Shown: one piece after another, positions 34,314-43,501 of the stretch
Numbering within the stretch: position 1 is the first letter of the stretch
Layout of the letters: each line of letters begins with the position of its first letter
From: Oscillospiraceae bacterium
GTDB taxonomy: Bacteria > Bacillota > Clostridia > Oscillospirales > Ruminococcaceae
Assembly: GCA_021202155.1 (NCBI GenBank)
Contig: JAJQDP010000014.1
Span: 1-64,000 of the forward strand
Direction of reading: 5' to 3'
DNA: 64,000 bases
Program-made: the position numbers and the translations under genes
Notes under the pieces: generated by a model
Told to the model about the DNA's origin: nothing
Database searches by the model: none
What the model saw: the letters and a program-made list of their open reading frames with translations, nothing else

Positions 34314-35159
34314 TTAAAGCTTTGCAACAACTGTCCTGTCCTTCCCGCAAAAATCTTTGACAATATTCACGTCACTATACCCTGCTACTTCAAGAATCGC
34401 CTTTACCGCCTCGCCCTGGGTTGCTCCTATCTCAAATGCGATATAGCCCCCGGGGTTGAGAGCACTCTTCCATAACTCTGGAATCGCTCTATAGAAGTCG
34501 AGACCGTCTTCGCCGCCGAAAAGGGCGGTTGCGGGCTCTCTTTGCACTTCTTTTTGAAGCACCTGCATGTCTTTGCCGGTCAGGTAAGGCGGATTGCAGG
34601 TTATCAGGTCAAAGCATGTGAATCCCTCTGCGGACTCCTCGCTCAGGACATCGAGCTTATGTGGGATGACTCGCCCGTCGTGCCCGGAGATATTTCTCTC
34701 AAGATATGAATACGCCTCATCGTAGAGCTCGACTGCGTGAACCTCCGATCCAGGGATGAGTTCCGAAAGAGTTATCGCTATACAGCCTGTGCCGGCGCAG
34801 AGATCAAGGATTTTCGGGTGCTCCAAATCTTTCACAAGCACATATGCCGACTCCGCAAGGGTTTCGGTGTCTTGCCTTGGAATGAGGACGCCCTCGCCCA
34901 CTGTGAATTCGCCGCGATAGAAGTCCCATCTGCCGACTATATACTGTAGCGGCTCGCCTGAAAGGCGTCTTTGGAGCATTTCATGAAGCTTGCCTGCCTC
35001 TGTATCTGTCTCTTTTCGATCAAGCTGACCGGTCATCAGCTTAAGCTTAAAATCCCTGCCGTAAATCTCTTCAAAAATTACGTCGGCTTCAAATTCAATA
35101 TCTTCTATGCTGCCTGATTCAAGGGCGGATAAAACCTCGTTATAAAGCGAGCTTACCAT
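34314..35159 (-). CDS. prmC: Release factor glutamine methyltransferase
   Basis: 281 residues, overlapping the DUF1385 gene by seven bases. It methylates the GGQ glutamine of release factors. LIPRQDTE, the SAM loop DLCAGTGCIAI and the ITCNPPYLTG catalytic motif are present. In many Clostridia this gene follows a DUF1385 gene and precedes prfA; here prfA is missing and a YhcG-like gene takes that place. Confidence 0.94.
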   Translation of the reverse strand: MVSSLYNEVLSALESGSIEDIEFEADVIFEEIYGRDFKLKLMTGQLDRKETDTEAGKLHEMLQRRLSGEPLQYIVGRWDFYRGEFTVGEGVLIPRQDTETLAESAYVLVKDLEHPKILDLCAGTGCIAITLSELIPGSEVHAVELYDEAYSYLERNISGHDGRVIPHKLDVLSEESAEGFTCFDLITCNPPYLTGKDMQVLQKEVQREPATALFGGEDGLDFYRAIPELWKSALNPGGYIAFEIGATQGEAVKAILEVAGYSDVNIVKDFCGKDRTVVAKL

Positions 35160-36121
35160 CTGTCGCGTTCTCTGTCCTCGGGAATACAGGGCTTGAATGC
35201 GGCGATTGCGACTTCAATCTGGCTATCGTCCGGCTCTTTCGTCGTGAGTCTCTGAATCCAGAGTCCGGGAGCGGAGATGATCTTTGTGAAGATATTATCG
35301 TACTTTCCGGCAAGTCTTATGAGTTCATAGGCAATCGCGATTATTACCGGAAGAAGGATGATATGCGCACCAACTCTCAGTAGAAGCGAATCCCACGGGA
35401 CTTGGAAGATCGAGAAGACGAATATCGATATAAACAGCACCAAAAACGTGAATGAAGTGCCGCATCTTGGGTGGAATCTCTTCTGCTTCTTAACGTTCTC
35501 AACGGTAAGGTCTAAGCCATGCTCATAGCAGAAGATGGTCTTGTGCTCGGCTCCGTGGTATTCATAGGTTCTCCTCATATCGGAGAGAAGGCTTGTTGCC
35601 CAGAGATATACCACGAATATGCCAATTTTGATGATACCCTCAATAAGATTCTTGACAAATGTCATTTCGGCAAGTGCCGGGATAAGAAGCGAGATGCCTT
35701 TTGTTATGAGTGCGGGGAGATACATGAAGAGAAGAAGTGCCAAGAGTACTCCCAAAACGGTTGCAACAACCATGATGCCGTTCATAAGCTTGTCGCCGAA
35801 CTTGTCGGTGAGCCACTTCTCGAACTTCGAGGGCTCTTCCTCTTCAATGCCCTCCATCGACTTGTCCGCCGACTTGGAGAGGCACTTGTAGCCGTCTATA
35901 AAACTTACGACCATGTTGACGCACCCCCGGATGAAGGGAACTTTCCGATACCACTTTGCGGGCTTCAGCTCCCACTGTTCAACCTCGATTTCTCCGTTAG
36001 GAAGTCTTACCGCCATCGCTTCGGTGTCGACGCCTTTCATCATGATTCCCTCTATGAGTGCCTGACCGCCGATTTTCGACTTGAATTCAGGCTCGTTTTT
36101 TGTTTCTGTTTTTTTGCTCAT
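35153..36121 (-). CDS. DUF1385/YqhQ-family membrane protein
   Basis: 322 residues, CAGGAGGTTATA before ATG. It opens with the family signature KIGGQALIEGIMMKG, has a RGCVNMVVSFIDG stretch, four or so membrane helices, and the YEYHGAEHKTIFCYEHG and RFHPRCGTSFTFLVLF blocks. A conserved but uncharacterised family. The adjacency to prmC is conserved in Firmicutes. Confidence 0.9.
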   Translation of the reverse strand: MSKKTETKNEPEFKSKIGGQALIEGIMMKGVDTEAMAVRLPNGEIEVEQWELKPAKWYRKVPFIRGCVNMVVSFIDGYKCLSKSADKSMEGIEEEEPSKFEKWLTDKFGDKLMNGIMVVATVLGVLLALLLFMYLPALITKGISLLIPALAEMTFVKNLIEGIIKIGIFVVYLWATSLLSDMRRTYEYHGAEHKTIFCYEHGLDLTVENVKKQKRFHPRCGTSFTFLVLFISIFVFSIFQVPWDSLLLRVGAHIILLPVIIAIAYELIRLAGKYDNIFTKIISAPGLWIQRLTTKEPDDSQIEVAIAAFKPCIPEDRERDRW

Positions 36122-36186
36122 TATAACCTCCTGTTTTTAAAACGTGTAAATGCTACAGATGACGGGATGTGTTCGCCATAGTTGGC

Positions 36187-36209
36187 GGGCGGATAATATC
36201 CGCCCCTAC
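36187..36209. repeat. 23-bp palindromic repeat
   Basis: GGGCGGATAATATCCGCCCC plus TAC, identical to the copies at 5490-5512 and 13294-13316, between the histidine kinase stop and the DUF1385 start. Confidence 0.8.
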
Positions 36210-36242
36210 ATGATTAGCGCGTCCGTGCACATGTGAATCACA

Positions 36243-37655
36243 TCAAAATTGTTCCGTAATCGGCAGGGTTATTCTCACAGTCGTGCCCTTGCCGAGTTCG
36301 CTGTTTATGGTCAGAGTTCCGCCGTGCATCTCGACTATTTCGTTGGCAACTGCCAGACCAATGCCTGAGCCGCGGCGTGTGTGGTTTGCTTTATAGAATT
36401 TCGTCTTTACCTTCGGAAGATCCTGGGGTGCTATTCCCACACCGGTGTCCGAAATGAGGACTACTATTTCTTTGCTCTTTTCAAATGCCTCTACCGAGAC
36501 GATGCCGCCGGAGTTGGAGTACTTCACGGCGTTGTCGATGATGTTTATGAACACCTGCCTGAGCCTTGCGCGGTCGCCATAGACAAACGGAAGCATCTCC
36601 GGCTCAAAGTATTCAAGCTTGATGCCAAGAGACTTCGCCCGCTCGCCATAGATGAGGACTGCCTCGCCGAGTTCAGCCAAAATATCACAGGTCTCGCGGT
36701 TGAGTGTGAATCTTCCGTCCTCGATCCGGGAGAAGTCGAGGAGCTCCTCGACCATGTCGGAAAGACGCTCTGTCTCGCCGGTTATGACCTTCATCGCTTT
36801 CTGTATCGTTTCCGGGTCGTCGGACATTTCGAGTGCCGTTTCGCTCCAGCCCTTTATCGCCGTAAGAGGCGTTCTCAGCTCGTGCGAAACTGAGGATATG
36901 AATTCATTTTTAACTTTATCGGAGTTTTCGAGCTCGGTCGCCATATAGTTGATGGACTCGGCAAGCTCGCCTATTTCGTCGGAGGTCTTGGGATCGATTC
37001 TCTCGCGGAAGTCGCCCTCGGCATATTTTTTGGATATATCGCACATCTGCCGGACTGGAACTACTATTGAGCGTACAAATGACAGTCCCGCAAAGAGCAT
37101 GAGAAGTATTATCGCAAGAAGTGACAGGCTGAGCACAACGCCTATTCTGAAAATCTGCCGGTCGATGAGGTCAATAGAGGTAAGGAGCATGAGCGCGCCA
37201 TATTCGCTTGTGGAAGAAGACAGGACTACAGTATAGCACATGACCTTTTCGCCGGTCGAAAGGGTGAGTGTTTCGCAGTATTCGCCGTCGTCAGAATCGA
37301 GTGCCTTTTCGTAGCCGCTGAGGTCCAACCATTCGGACGGCTCAAAGCCGGAGCTTGTGAGGAGAACCTCTCCCGACGTGCTGAGTGCCAAGAGCTCATA
37401 CTTTTCCTTCTCGTCGAACTCGGTCACCGATGATTCAATCTCACTCTCCAAGCCGGAGACGGTCTGGTATCTTGACAGCGGAGATATTACCGATTCAAGC
37501 TTTGCCGTGAGGTTCTGCTCGGCGGCGTTGGAGTAGTAGTTACTGAAAATGACGAGTGCCAGCACATCAACTATGAGGAGCACAGCCAAAACTATACCCA
37601 TCGAATTGACAAGCCATCTACCGGTTATACTCTCATTTATCCTTTTTCTTACCAT
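36243..37655 (-). CDS. Membrane sensor histidine kinase
   Basis: 470 residues from the ATG at 37655. Two membrane helices (about 15-37 and 170-200) flank an extracellular sensor of about 135 residues; then a HAMP linker, HisKA with the phospho-acceptor in SSVSHELRTPLTAIKG, and HATPase with N (FINIIDNAVKYS), G1 (DTGVGIAPQDL) and G2 (GSGIGLAVANEIV). It follows the response regulator after a short gap, forming a PhoR/PhoB-like pair. The signal is unknown. Confidence 0.92.
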   Translation of the reverse strand: MVRKRINESITGRWLVNSMGIVLAVLLIVDVLALVIFSNYYSNAAEQNLTAKLESVISPLSRYQTVSGLESEIESSVTEFDEKEKYELLALSTSGEVLLTSSGFEPSEWLDLSGYEKALDSDDGEYCETLTLSTGEKVMCYTVVLSSSTSEYGALMLLTSIDLIDRQIFRIGVVLSLSLLAIILLMLFAGLSFVRSIVVPVRQMCDISKKYAEGDFRERIDPKTSDEIGELAESINYMATELENSDKVKNEFISSVSHELRTPLTAIKGWSETALEMSDDPETIQKAMKVITGETERLSDMVEELLDFSRIEDGRFTLNRETCDILAELGEAVLIYGERAKSLGIKLEYFEPEMLPFVYGDRARLRQVFINIIDNAVKYSNSGGIVSVEAFEKSKEIVVLISDTGVGIAPQDLPKVKTKFYKANHTRRGSGIGLAVANEIVEMHGGTLTINSELGKGTTVRITLPITEQF

Positions 37656-37668
37656 CAAGGCTCAACTC

Positions 37669-38373
37669 TCATTCGCCGGAGCTCCACTTGTAGCCATAGC
37701 CCCAGATTGTGATTATGTACTTGGGGCTGGAGGGCTCGTCCTCTATTTTCATTCTGATTCTGCGGATATTTACGTCTACTATCTTTTCCTCACCGTAGTA
37801 GTTGTCTCCCCATATTTGTTTCAGGATGGTCATCCGGTCAAGCGCAGTGTTCTGGTTTTTAAGGAAGAACTCCATTATCTGGTACTCAACCTGGGTCAGG
37901 TCGACCGGCTTGCCGTTTTTGAGGAGAACGCGGCTCTTTAAGTTTATTACAAACGGTCCGGAGGTTATCTCGTCGCCGTTATCTGCTTTTCCAGAATCCA
38001 TAAGGCTGACTCTGCGGCAGATAGCGTCAACCCTCGCCACCAACTCGGAAATCGAGAATGGTTTTGTGATATAGTCGTCCGCGCCCATCATTAGAGATGA
38101 TACTTTGTCCATCTCCTGGGATTTTGCCGAGAGCATGATTATTCCAATTTTCGCGCTTCTTTCGCGGAGGCTCTTGCAGACAGCGAAGCCGTCCATTCCT
38201 GGCATCATAATGTCAAGTAGTGCCGCATCGAAATTTCCTCCGGCATCGTCAAACGCCTTGATGGCATCCTCGCCGCAGTTGACGTCGACTACTTCATAGC
38301 CGCTTCTTTTCAGGTTAAGTACGACGAATTCCCTTATGGAGTCCTCGTCCTCGCAGACCAATACTCGCTTCAT
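37669..38373 (-). CDS. OmpR/PhoB-type response regulator
   Basis: 234 residues; the ATG at 38373 gives a seven-base gap to AGGAG, better than the ATG six bases upstream. Receiver domain with CEDED acidic pair, phospho-acceptor in ALLDIMMPGMDG and ITKPF lysine; C-terminal winged helix with VEYQIMEFFLKN and VNIRRIRMKIED...YIITIWGYGYKW. Partner of the kinase just downstream and next to a lipoprotein gene that it may regulate. Confidence 0.94.
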   Translation of the reverse strand: MKRVLVCEDEDSIREFVVLNLKRSGYEVVDVNCGEDAIKAFDDAGGNFDAALLDIMMPGMDGFAVCKSLRERSAKIGIIMLSAKSQEMDKVSSLMMGADDYITKPFSISELVARVDAICRRVSLMDSGKADNGDEITSGPFVINLKSRVLLKNGKPVDLTQVEYQIMEFFLKNQNTALDRMTILKQIWGDNYYGEEKIVDVNIRRIRMKIEDEPSSPKYIITIWGYGYKWSSGE

Positions 38374-38394
38374 GCACATTCTCCTTACTGTTTC

Positions 38395-39705
38395 TCATTC
38401 TATTATATATAAATTATCGGAAATCTCGTCTTGTGTCAAAAGTAGTGGCTCATCCTCGTCGGCAAGCTTCTTGTAGAGATAGGCTGTACTTTCCGCCTCT
38501 GTGACAAGTGTGTAGCCGTCGTCAATATAGGTGTCGATGCTACGTGAGCTGACAGAAATTATACTAAGTAGCTTTGTCATTTCGGAAAGGCTGTCTGCGG
38601 TTCTGTCATACTCGACGAATGTTATCTCGCCGGTGTCACTGTCGCGAATTACTGAGACAAAGTTTGTCCATCTCGACGGGAGCTTGAAGATGTAGCTGTC
38701 AGAAAGGCTGTAGTAGGCACTTGACTCGACGGTGAATTCAAGCTCCTCCTCGCTGTAGCTGAGCCAGTTTACCATATACTCGGCACCGCTTCCGGCGGAG
38801 TAGCCGGAAAATAGCCCGAGCGTCGGGATTTCAACAACGCCGTCGCCATCGTAGTCCATTGACAGGTAGCCGCCGGTTCTCTCGGTTATCCAAAGCAGTT
38901 CACTGTCCACCCCCGAAAGGCAGGTGAGGGTGTCTCCTACGAGATAGACGACCTCTGTCAGAAGGTAGCCGTCCTCGTCAGTTATATCGATAAAGAGCGC
39001 GCCGGTTTCGCCATAGAGGATTCCACAGACGTAATTTGAGATTGCGGACACGCTTGAGGTGAGCATTCGCTCGGCTGTCACATAGCTTAGTCCATCGCTC
39101 GACTTGATGACTCCGACAGAGACCTCTGTCCCTGACTTCTTGAAGAGAACGACCTCGTCTGTGCCGCACAAATCTATGTCCGCGCTTATCATCGTCGTGT
39201 ACCATCCGTCATATGTTGAGCGGAGGACGCCGTTTTCGTATCTGTAGATGCTGACTGTTGATTCGTCGTGGACGGAGGTTCCATAGCCGATTACTATATC
39301 CGTGACGTTGCCATAATCTGTAACTATAACCGTATCTATCGAAGAGCCGCCGCCTGCGACCTCATACATTGCGTGCCAGTCGCCGCCCGAGTCCTTATCG
39401 AAAACTGCAACCCGGACATTCTCGCCGGTTGCGGAAGCTGTCGCACTTGAAGACGTGTAGAAGACGAGTGCCTCGTCGTTCCCGTCGCCGTCCAAATCGG
39501 CAATAACGAATGCCGAGCGGTAATCTCCCGACTGCGGATATGCAAGAGTCACCGAATGACCGACATTATCATAGAGTGCCTGCTTGAGTGCCTCCTGGTC
39601 GTCGGAAATGCTCGGAGCGGTCAGAAGCTCGTCCACCGAGAAGGTGAACGCCTCACAGCCTGTAAGGAGAAGGCAAGACAAAATGATGAGAATTATTCTT
39701 TTCAT
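38395..39705 (-). CDS. Lipoprotein with FG-GAP-like repeats, two-component operon
   Basis: 436 residues; ATG at 39705 with GGAGG seven bases upstream. Lipoprotein signal with lipobox LTGCE. An FG-GAP-like blade (AFVIADLDGDGNDEALVFY) and similar blades later (LSMDYDGDGVVEIP) suggest an extracellular propeller with calcium loops. It comes 21 bases before the response regulator gene on the same strand, so it may help sense the same surface signal, or be a target. No catalytic motif. Confidence 0.75.
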   Translation of the reverse strand: MKRIILIILSCLLLTGCEAFTFSVDELLTAPSISDDQEALKQALYDNVGHSVTLAYPQSGDYRSAFVIADLDGDGNDEALVFYTSSSATASATGENVRVAVFDKDSGGDWHAMYEVAGGGSSIDTVIVTDYGNVTDIVIGYGTSVHDESTVSIYRYENGVLRSTYDGWYTTMISADIDLCGTDEVVLFKKSGTEVSVGVIKSSDGLSYVTAERMLTSSVSAISNYVCGILYGETGALFIDITDEDGYLLTEVVYLVGDTLTCLSGVDSELLWITERTGGYLSMDYDGDGVVEIPTLGLFSGYSAGSGAEYMVNWLSYSEEELEFTVESSAYYSLSDSYIFKLPSRWTNFVSVIRDSDTGEITFVEYDRTADSLSEMTKLLSIISVSSRSIDTYIDDGYTLVTEAESTAYLYKKLADEDEPLLLTQDEISDNLYIIE

Positions 39706-39837
39706 CATCCCGCCTCCTAAGAATACAGTAAGCATATCAAGCCACGTTCTATTATACTCCAATTGTGCCAAGGTTGCAAGTAGTAAATTGGGATTGATGG
39801 GGTATTTTTAAGGGCAGAAGTTTCTTTTCGCGAAAAA

Positions 39838-39884
39838 TAGCCCGGCAGGACGTTCTCATACAAAGGAGCACGCCTGTCGGGCTA
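39838..39884 (-). terminator. Terminator of the Rpn-like gene
   Basis: Stem TAGCCCGACAGG / CCTGCCGGGCTA (minus-strand reading) with a 23-base loop, followed by TTTTT on the minus strand. Confidence 0.75.
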
Positions 39885-39906
39885 CTTATCTTTTTGTTAC
39901 AATTAA

Positions 39907-40743
39907 TCAGGCAACGGAAAGTCCAAGCCACTTTCTCACGAGGTCGACGCTGACGTTTGCCGCCTTAGCGATCAAATCCTCAGTTACACCGGATTCATGT
40001 AAACTGATCGCCATAGCTTTGGCTTTTTCAGTCTGACCCTTCTCGATTCCTTTCTCAATACCTTGCTCGATACCTTGTTCTTTACCCTGATTATACAGAT
40101 CTTCTGCTACCTTGCACATTTCGTCATGTCCTCCTTTCTCGCGCTTCAAGAAATGAACGCGCTCTGACAGCGGTCCTTGAGTCATATCCTCCGGGTCGGC
40201 TGTCCCAAAATATTTCATCAGTTTTGCTGTATCACTGCCGTCATCTATGGCGGCGTTTACGAATATAACATGATTACCATCATCATATGGCTTCCCCGAT
40301 TCGCCGAGAGTTTTCTTTACTGGATATACAGTTTCACCCACATCCAGTAAATCCGTCTCGCTGATGTATATTATATACACATCCGGCAGTTCATCGTAAT
40401 ATGCGCCTTTATCTAAGATGCTCTTATCTATCATCGAACCGTAATACCTGATTCTTCTTGCGTGGTCTATGGTATCACTGCGCTGAATCTCAATGTTTAT
40501 CAAGCGTCCGGTGCTGTCCTGAGCAAACGCATCTAAGATAGTGTCCTTCGATGTGATGTTCAGAAGCCGGTATTGACTTTTCACGCTGATAATCTCAATA
40601 TCATCCCTGCCGAGAATCGTGCGGACAACATGCTGACACGCGCCGATGTCCTCAAGCGCAACCGAAGCAAAAGTGTCGCTGAACAAATTCTGCTTCAGGA
40701 TTTCTTCTGCACCTTTTCGTATTACTTCTGAATAATCGCCCAT
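39907..40743 (-). CDS. Rpn/PDDEXK_2-family nuclease-like protein
   Basis: 278 residues from the ATG at 40743. Family pattern of the Rpn (formerly putative transposase) PD-(D/E)XK proteins: NLFSDTFASVAL near the start, DAFAQDSTGRLINIEIQR carrying the D and ExQ catalytic positions, RRIRYYGSMID, and a C-terminal run of EQGIEKGIEKGQ repeats that is a known copy-number-variable linker in this family. Ends in a helix-turn-helix-like ITKAANVS-style segment. Such genes are recombination-promoting nucleases and are often multicopy. Confidence 0.8.
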   Translation of the reverse strand: MGDYSEVIRKGAEEILKQNLFSDTFASVALEDIGACQHVVRTILGRDDIEIISVKSQYRLLNITSKDTILDAFAQDSTGRLINIEIQRSDTIDHARRIRYYGSMIDKSILDKGAYYDELPDVYIIYISETDLLDVGETVYPVKKTLGESGKPYDDGNHVIFVNAAIDDGSDTAKLMKYFGTADPEDMTQGPLSERVHFLKREKGGHDEMCKVAEDLYNQGKEQGIEQGIEKGIEKGQTEKAKAMAISLHESGVTEDLIAKAANVSVDLVRKWLGLSVA

Positions 40744-40828
40744 CTCATCGCCTCGTTCTCCTGTTGTGATTTTATTATAGCACAAAGTGAGGTGGAAATC
40801 AAGCCCACAAAAGAAAAAGCAGTCGGTA

Positions 40829-42199
40829 TTATGACTGCTCGGTTTCTAGATATTTTTCGTAGGTATACAGCATTGAGTCTTTAAGTTTTTGAAGTTTATC
40901 ATCATAGACCACCTGCGGGCAATAGTCGAAGTCGTCCGGGCAGGCGACCAACTTCACGCAATCTGCATACATTGGGCACTTCCTGCATATCTCCCCGATG
41001 TCCGGTCGCTTTTTCCAATAGTCGATAACGTCTTGGTTTTCAATTCCACTGTATATATTACCAAAGCTCTCAACTGTGCCATTGATATGCTGACACTTAT
41101 ATAGTTTACCTGTCTGAGAAATTACGATAGAACAATCTTTGTCCGCCATACAATGACTGGTTTTAATCGTGTTCCCTATCTTTCCACGATGAGTTAAACC
41201 CTTTTCTGTCAGATAACTTTTTAGCTTCTCAAGCTCAATATATGTATCATCGAATGAATAGGATAACGAATCTGCTGTCTTACCGTCAAAAATATAGTAA
41301 GCGTACACTCCAAATTTCTCGTACGATGAAAATCTATCTGCAAGCTGATCACTGAGTCTATACAAATCTTTTGCGTTGTCTATATCCAAATTCATTCGTA
41401 CAACTACACTTATCCCGGCTTGCAAAAGCTTCTCTATATTGTCAAGGACTCGCTTGAAAGCACTTCCCCTGGAATTTACATACGCCTTGCGCTCATTGTA
41501 TATCTCTTCCGTACCGTCAAGGGTGATTTGCACTCCTGTCAGATTCCAAGATTCTACAGCCCTCTTCACAATGCTATCGGTCACCAAATAACCATTTGAT
41601 GTCATGGTAGAATGATATTCAATTCTGGCTTTTCTCAGCTCATCTGTGATAATATCTATGACAGAAGCATTGAACAGCGGCTCGCCGCCAAACCAGTGGA
41701 GATTGATTTTCTTTCCGGTTGTATTTTTGATGTATTCCGCAGTGTCAAGTGCCGTCTGTCTGCTCATATTAACTCGTTCGATACCCTTTTCATAGCAATA
41801 AAAACAACGTGCATTGCAATCAGTCGTCGTCAGAATAGTATATCCGACGATTCCCTCCGGCTGGTTCATACAAGAAACTACTTCCCTGACCTCGTCAACA
41901 AGCTTCCTGTCATCATGATCATATGGAACTATAAACCAATGCTCACACAGATAATCGAAAAGCTTGTTGCCTCTGATGCTATCAATATTCGACGCCAATA
42001 AATTAGAAACATAAAGAAACCTACCCTCATCTTTTCCAATGAGAATAAGTTCCTTGGTAAGAACGTTAAGCATAAGATTATCGCCATCCGATGTCAGGAC
42101 AGCCACGCACCACGAAGCAAAGCGAACAGCTTCACCTGTGTCCATTCTTTGCTCGCCTACTAACTTAATTGCCCCTTCTGCGCTTCTGATTACTTTCAT
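40829..42199 (-). CDS. Radical SAM/SPASM RiPP maturase
   Basis: 456 residues. An N-terminal region of about 110 residues may bind the leader peptide. The radical SAM triad is CNARCFYC (Cys 128, 132, 135), followed by HWFGGEPLF and the ITLDGTEEIYN strand. The C-terminal SPASM part has a cysteine-rich set: SQTGKLYKCQHINGT and CRKCPMYADC plus later CPDDFDYCP, enough for two auxiliary Fe-S clusters. It starts nine bases after a 50-residue cysteine-rich peptide gene, so it most likely installs crosslinks, perhaps thioethers, in that peptide. No transporter or protease gene is adjacent. The locus is AT-rich, consistent with transfer. Confidence 0.9.
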   Translation of the reverse strand: MKVIRSAEGAIKLVGEQRMDTGEAVRFASWCVAVLTSDGDNLMLNVLTKELILIGKDEGRFLYVSNLLASNIDSIRGNKLFDYLCEHWFIVPYDHDDRKLVDEVREVVSCMNQPEGIVGYTILTTTDCNARCFYCYEKGIERVNMSRQTALDTAEYIKNTTGKKINLHWFGGEPLFNASVIDIITDELRKARIEYHSTMTSNGYLVTDSIVKRAVESWNLTGVQITLDGTEEIYNERKAYVNSRGSAFKRVLDNIEKLLQAGISVVVRMNLDIDNAKDLYRLSDQLADRFSSYEKFGVYAYYIFDGKTADSLSYSFDDTYIELEKLKSYLTEKGLTHRGKIGNTIKTSHCMADKDCSIVISQTGKLYKCQHINGTVESFGNIYSGIENQDVIDYWKKRPDIGEICRKCPMYADCVKLVACPDDFDYCPQVVYDDKLQKLKDSMLYTYEKYLETEQS

Positions 42200-42208
42200 A
42201 CCGATGTT

Positions 42209-42361
42209 TTAGCAATCGCCAAACAATGAGTTAAAAGAATACTCCTGGCACTCTTGACTTGTGCAAGTGGTACTATCATAACACTGTTCCCAACTCAAGC
42301 AATGAACATAAGAATCAATTTCTCCAAAACCAAGAATATTGAATTCATGTTTTTCGTACAT
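42209..42361 (-). CDS. Candidate RiPP precursor peptide, five cysteines
   Basis: 50 residues, starting at the ATG at 42361 with GGAAGGTGA seven bases upstream. It opens MYEKHEFNILGFGEIDSYVH (leader-like), and the core holds Cys at 21, 27, 33, 38 and 50 (spacing CX5CX5CX4CX11C) and ends FNSLFGDC. Two cysteines sit in CX3E contexts (CLSWE, CTSQE) and others in CX3T or CX3S, the pattern expected for ranthipeptide-type thioether donors and acceptors. The gene is transcribed together with the maturase, nine bases ahead. Product chemistry is inferred. Confidence 0.8.
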   Translation of the reverse strand: MYEKHEFNILGFGEIDSYVHCLSWEQCYDSTTCTSQECQEYSFNSLFGDC

Positions 42362-42406
42362 AGCATTTCACCTTCCATGGTCGTATCCTGTCACATCCAT
42401 ATTTAT

Positions 42407-42435
42407 ATTATACTTCCCCTTAGCCAGATTGTCAA
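42407..42435 (-). promoter_or_regulatory. Consensus promoter of the RiPP operon
   Basis: Minus strand TTGACA (42430-42435), 17-base spacer, TATAAT (42407-42412), 46 bases ahead of the precursor start. A poly-C tract of seven lies further upstream at 42521-42527. The rest of 42436-42646 shows nothing coding. Confidence 0.85.
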
Positions 42436-42646
42436 TATGATAATCATACTTTTATGCCAACTAAAATGGTGAGAAGTCAATATATTATGGAAGAACATAT
42501 CTCCATCTACTATTATACTACCCCCCCGCACATGTCAATATAAAGTTTTTAGCTCTTTAGAAAAGTATTTTGGTGAGAAATTTTAAGATTTTTGCATGTC
42601 TGATTTGGCGGATTTCCCTTAAAATGAGAATCTTATGGAAAATAAA

Positions 42647-42669
42647 ACAGAGCAGGCGAACTGCTCTGT
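42647..42669 (-). terminator. Terminator of the uronate operon
   Basis: ACAGAGCAG / CTGCTCTGT stem with a 5-base loop; on the minus strand it is followed by TTTTATTTT, about 20 bases after the kduD stop. Confidence 0.85.
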
Positions 42670-42688
42670 TATGGCTGATTGATTTTGC

Positions 42689-43492
42689 TCACGGTTGCTT
42701 CCCGATATAGCCTAAGATTCCCCCGTCGACGTAGAGGATTTGTCCGTTTACGAAGTTTGAAGCATCGGAGGCGAGGAAGATGGCGGGTCCTGCTAAGTCC
42801 TCGGTTGTGCCCCAGCGGTTGGCGGGGGTTCTTGAGCAGATGAACTGGTCGAACGGGTGCTTTGAGCCGTCGGGCTGAGGTTCACGGAGTGGCGCGGTCT
42901 GCGGGGTAGCGATATAGCCGGGACCGATGCCGTTGCACTGGATATTCTGCGCACCGAATTCGGAGGCGATATTCTTCGTGAGCATCCTGAGCCCGCCCTT
43001 TGCCGCCGCATAGGCGGAGACCGTCTCACGACCAAGCTCGCTCATCATCGAGCAGATGTTGATAATCTTGCCGTGACCCTTAGCTACCATATCCGGAAGA
43101 ACTGCCTTGGACACGATAAATGGCGCGGTGAGGTCGACGTCGATGACCTCCTGGAAGTCCTCCACGGACATCTCGCACATAGGAATTCTTTTAATCATTC
43201 CAGCGTTGTTGACGAGAATGTCGATGGCTCCTAAATCCTCCTTGATTTTCACTACCATTTCGGCGACGTCGTACTCGTTCGTGACGTCGCAAAGATAAGT
43301 TTTCACGTCCAAGCCGAGCCCAAGGTACTCCTCCGCGGCTTTCTTAAGACGTTCCTCATTATGACCGTTCACAGCCACTTTTGCGCCTGCCCTGGCATAT
43401 GCCAAGGCAATCTCAAAGCCAATTCCATATGTCGCACCGGTCACCAGTGCGACTTTTCCCTCAAGTGAGAAGCTTTTCAAAATATCGTCCAT
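42689..43492 (-). CDS. kduD: 2-dehydro-3-deoxy-D-gluconate 5-dehydrogenase
   Basis: 267 residues, classical short-chain dehydrogenase with TGATYGIGFEIA, NNAG and the YxxxK site in SAYAAAKGG. It reduces 2,5-diketo-3-deoxygluconate to 2-keto-3-deoxygluconate. The neighbour kduI makes its substrate, which fixes the role better than the sequence alone; gluconate 5-dehydrogenases look alike. Last gene of the operon. Confidence 0.9.
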   Translation of the reverse strand: MDDILKSFSLEGKVALVTGATYGIGFEIALAYARAGAKVAVNGHNEERLKKAAEEYLGLGLDVKTYLCDVTNEYDVAEMVVKIKEDLGAIDILVNNAGMIKRIPMCEMSVEDFQEVIDVDLTAPFIVSKAVLPDMVAKGHGKIINICSMMSELGRETVSAYAAAKGGLRMLTKNIASEFGAQNIQCNGIGPGYIATPQTAPLREPQPDGSKHPFDQFICSRTPANRWGTTEDLAGPAIFLASDASNFVNGQILYVDGGILGYIGKQP

Positions 43493-43501
43493 CGCGCGCT
43501 C

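Noticed and set aside
39907-40743. Rpn-like gene as part of the RiPP operon
   Set aside because: It follows the maturase on the same strand but after 85 bases with its own ribosome site and terminator, and its family is a dispersed nuclease unrelated to peptide export.
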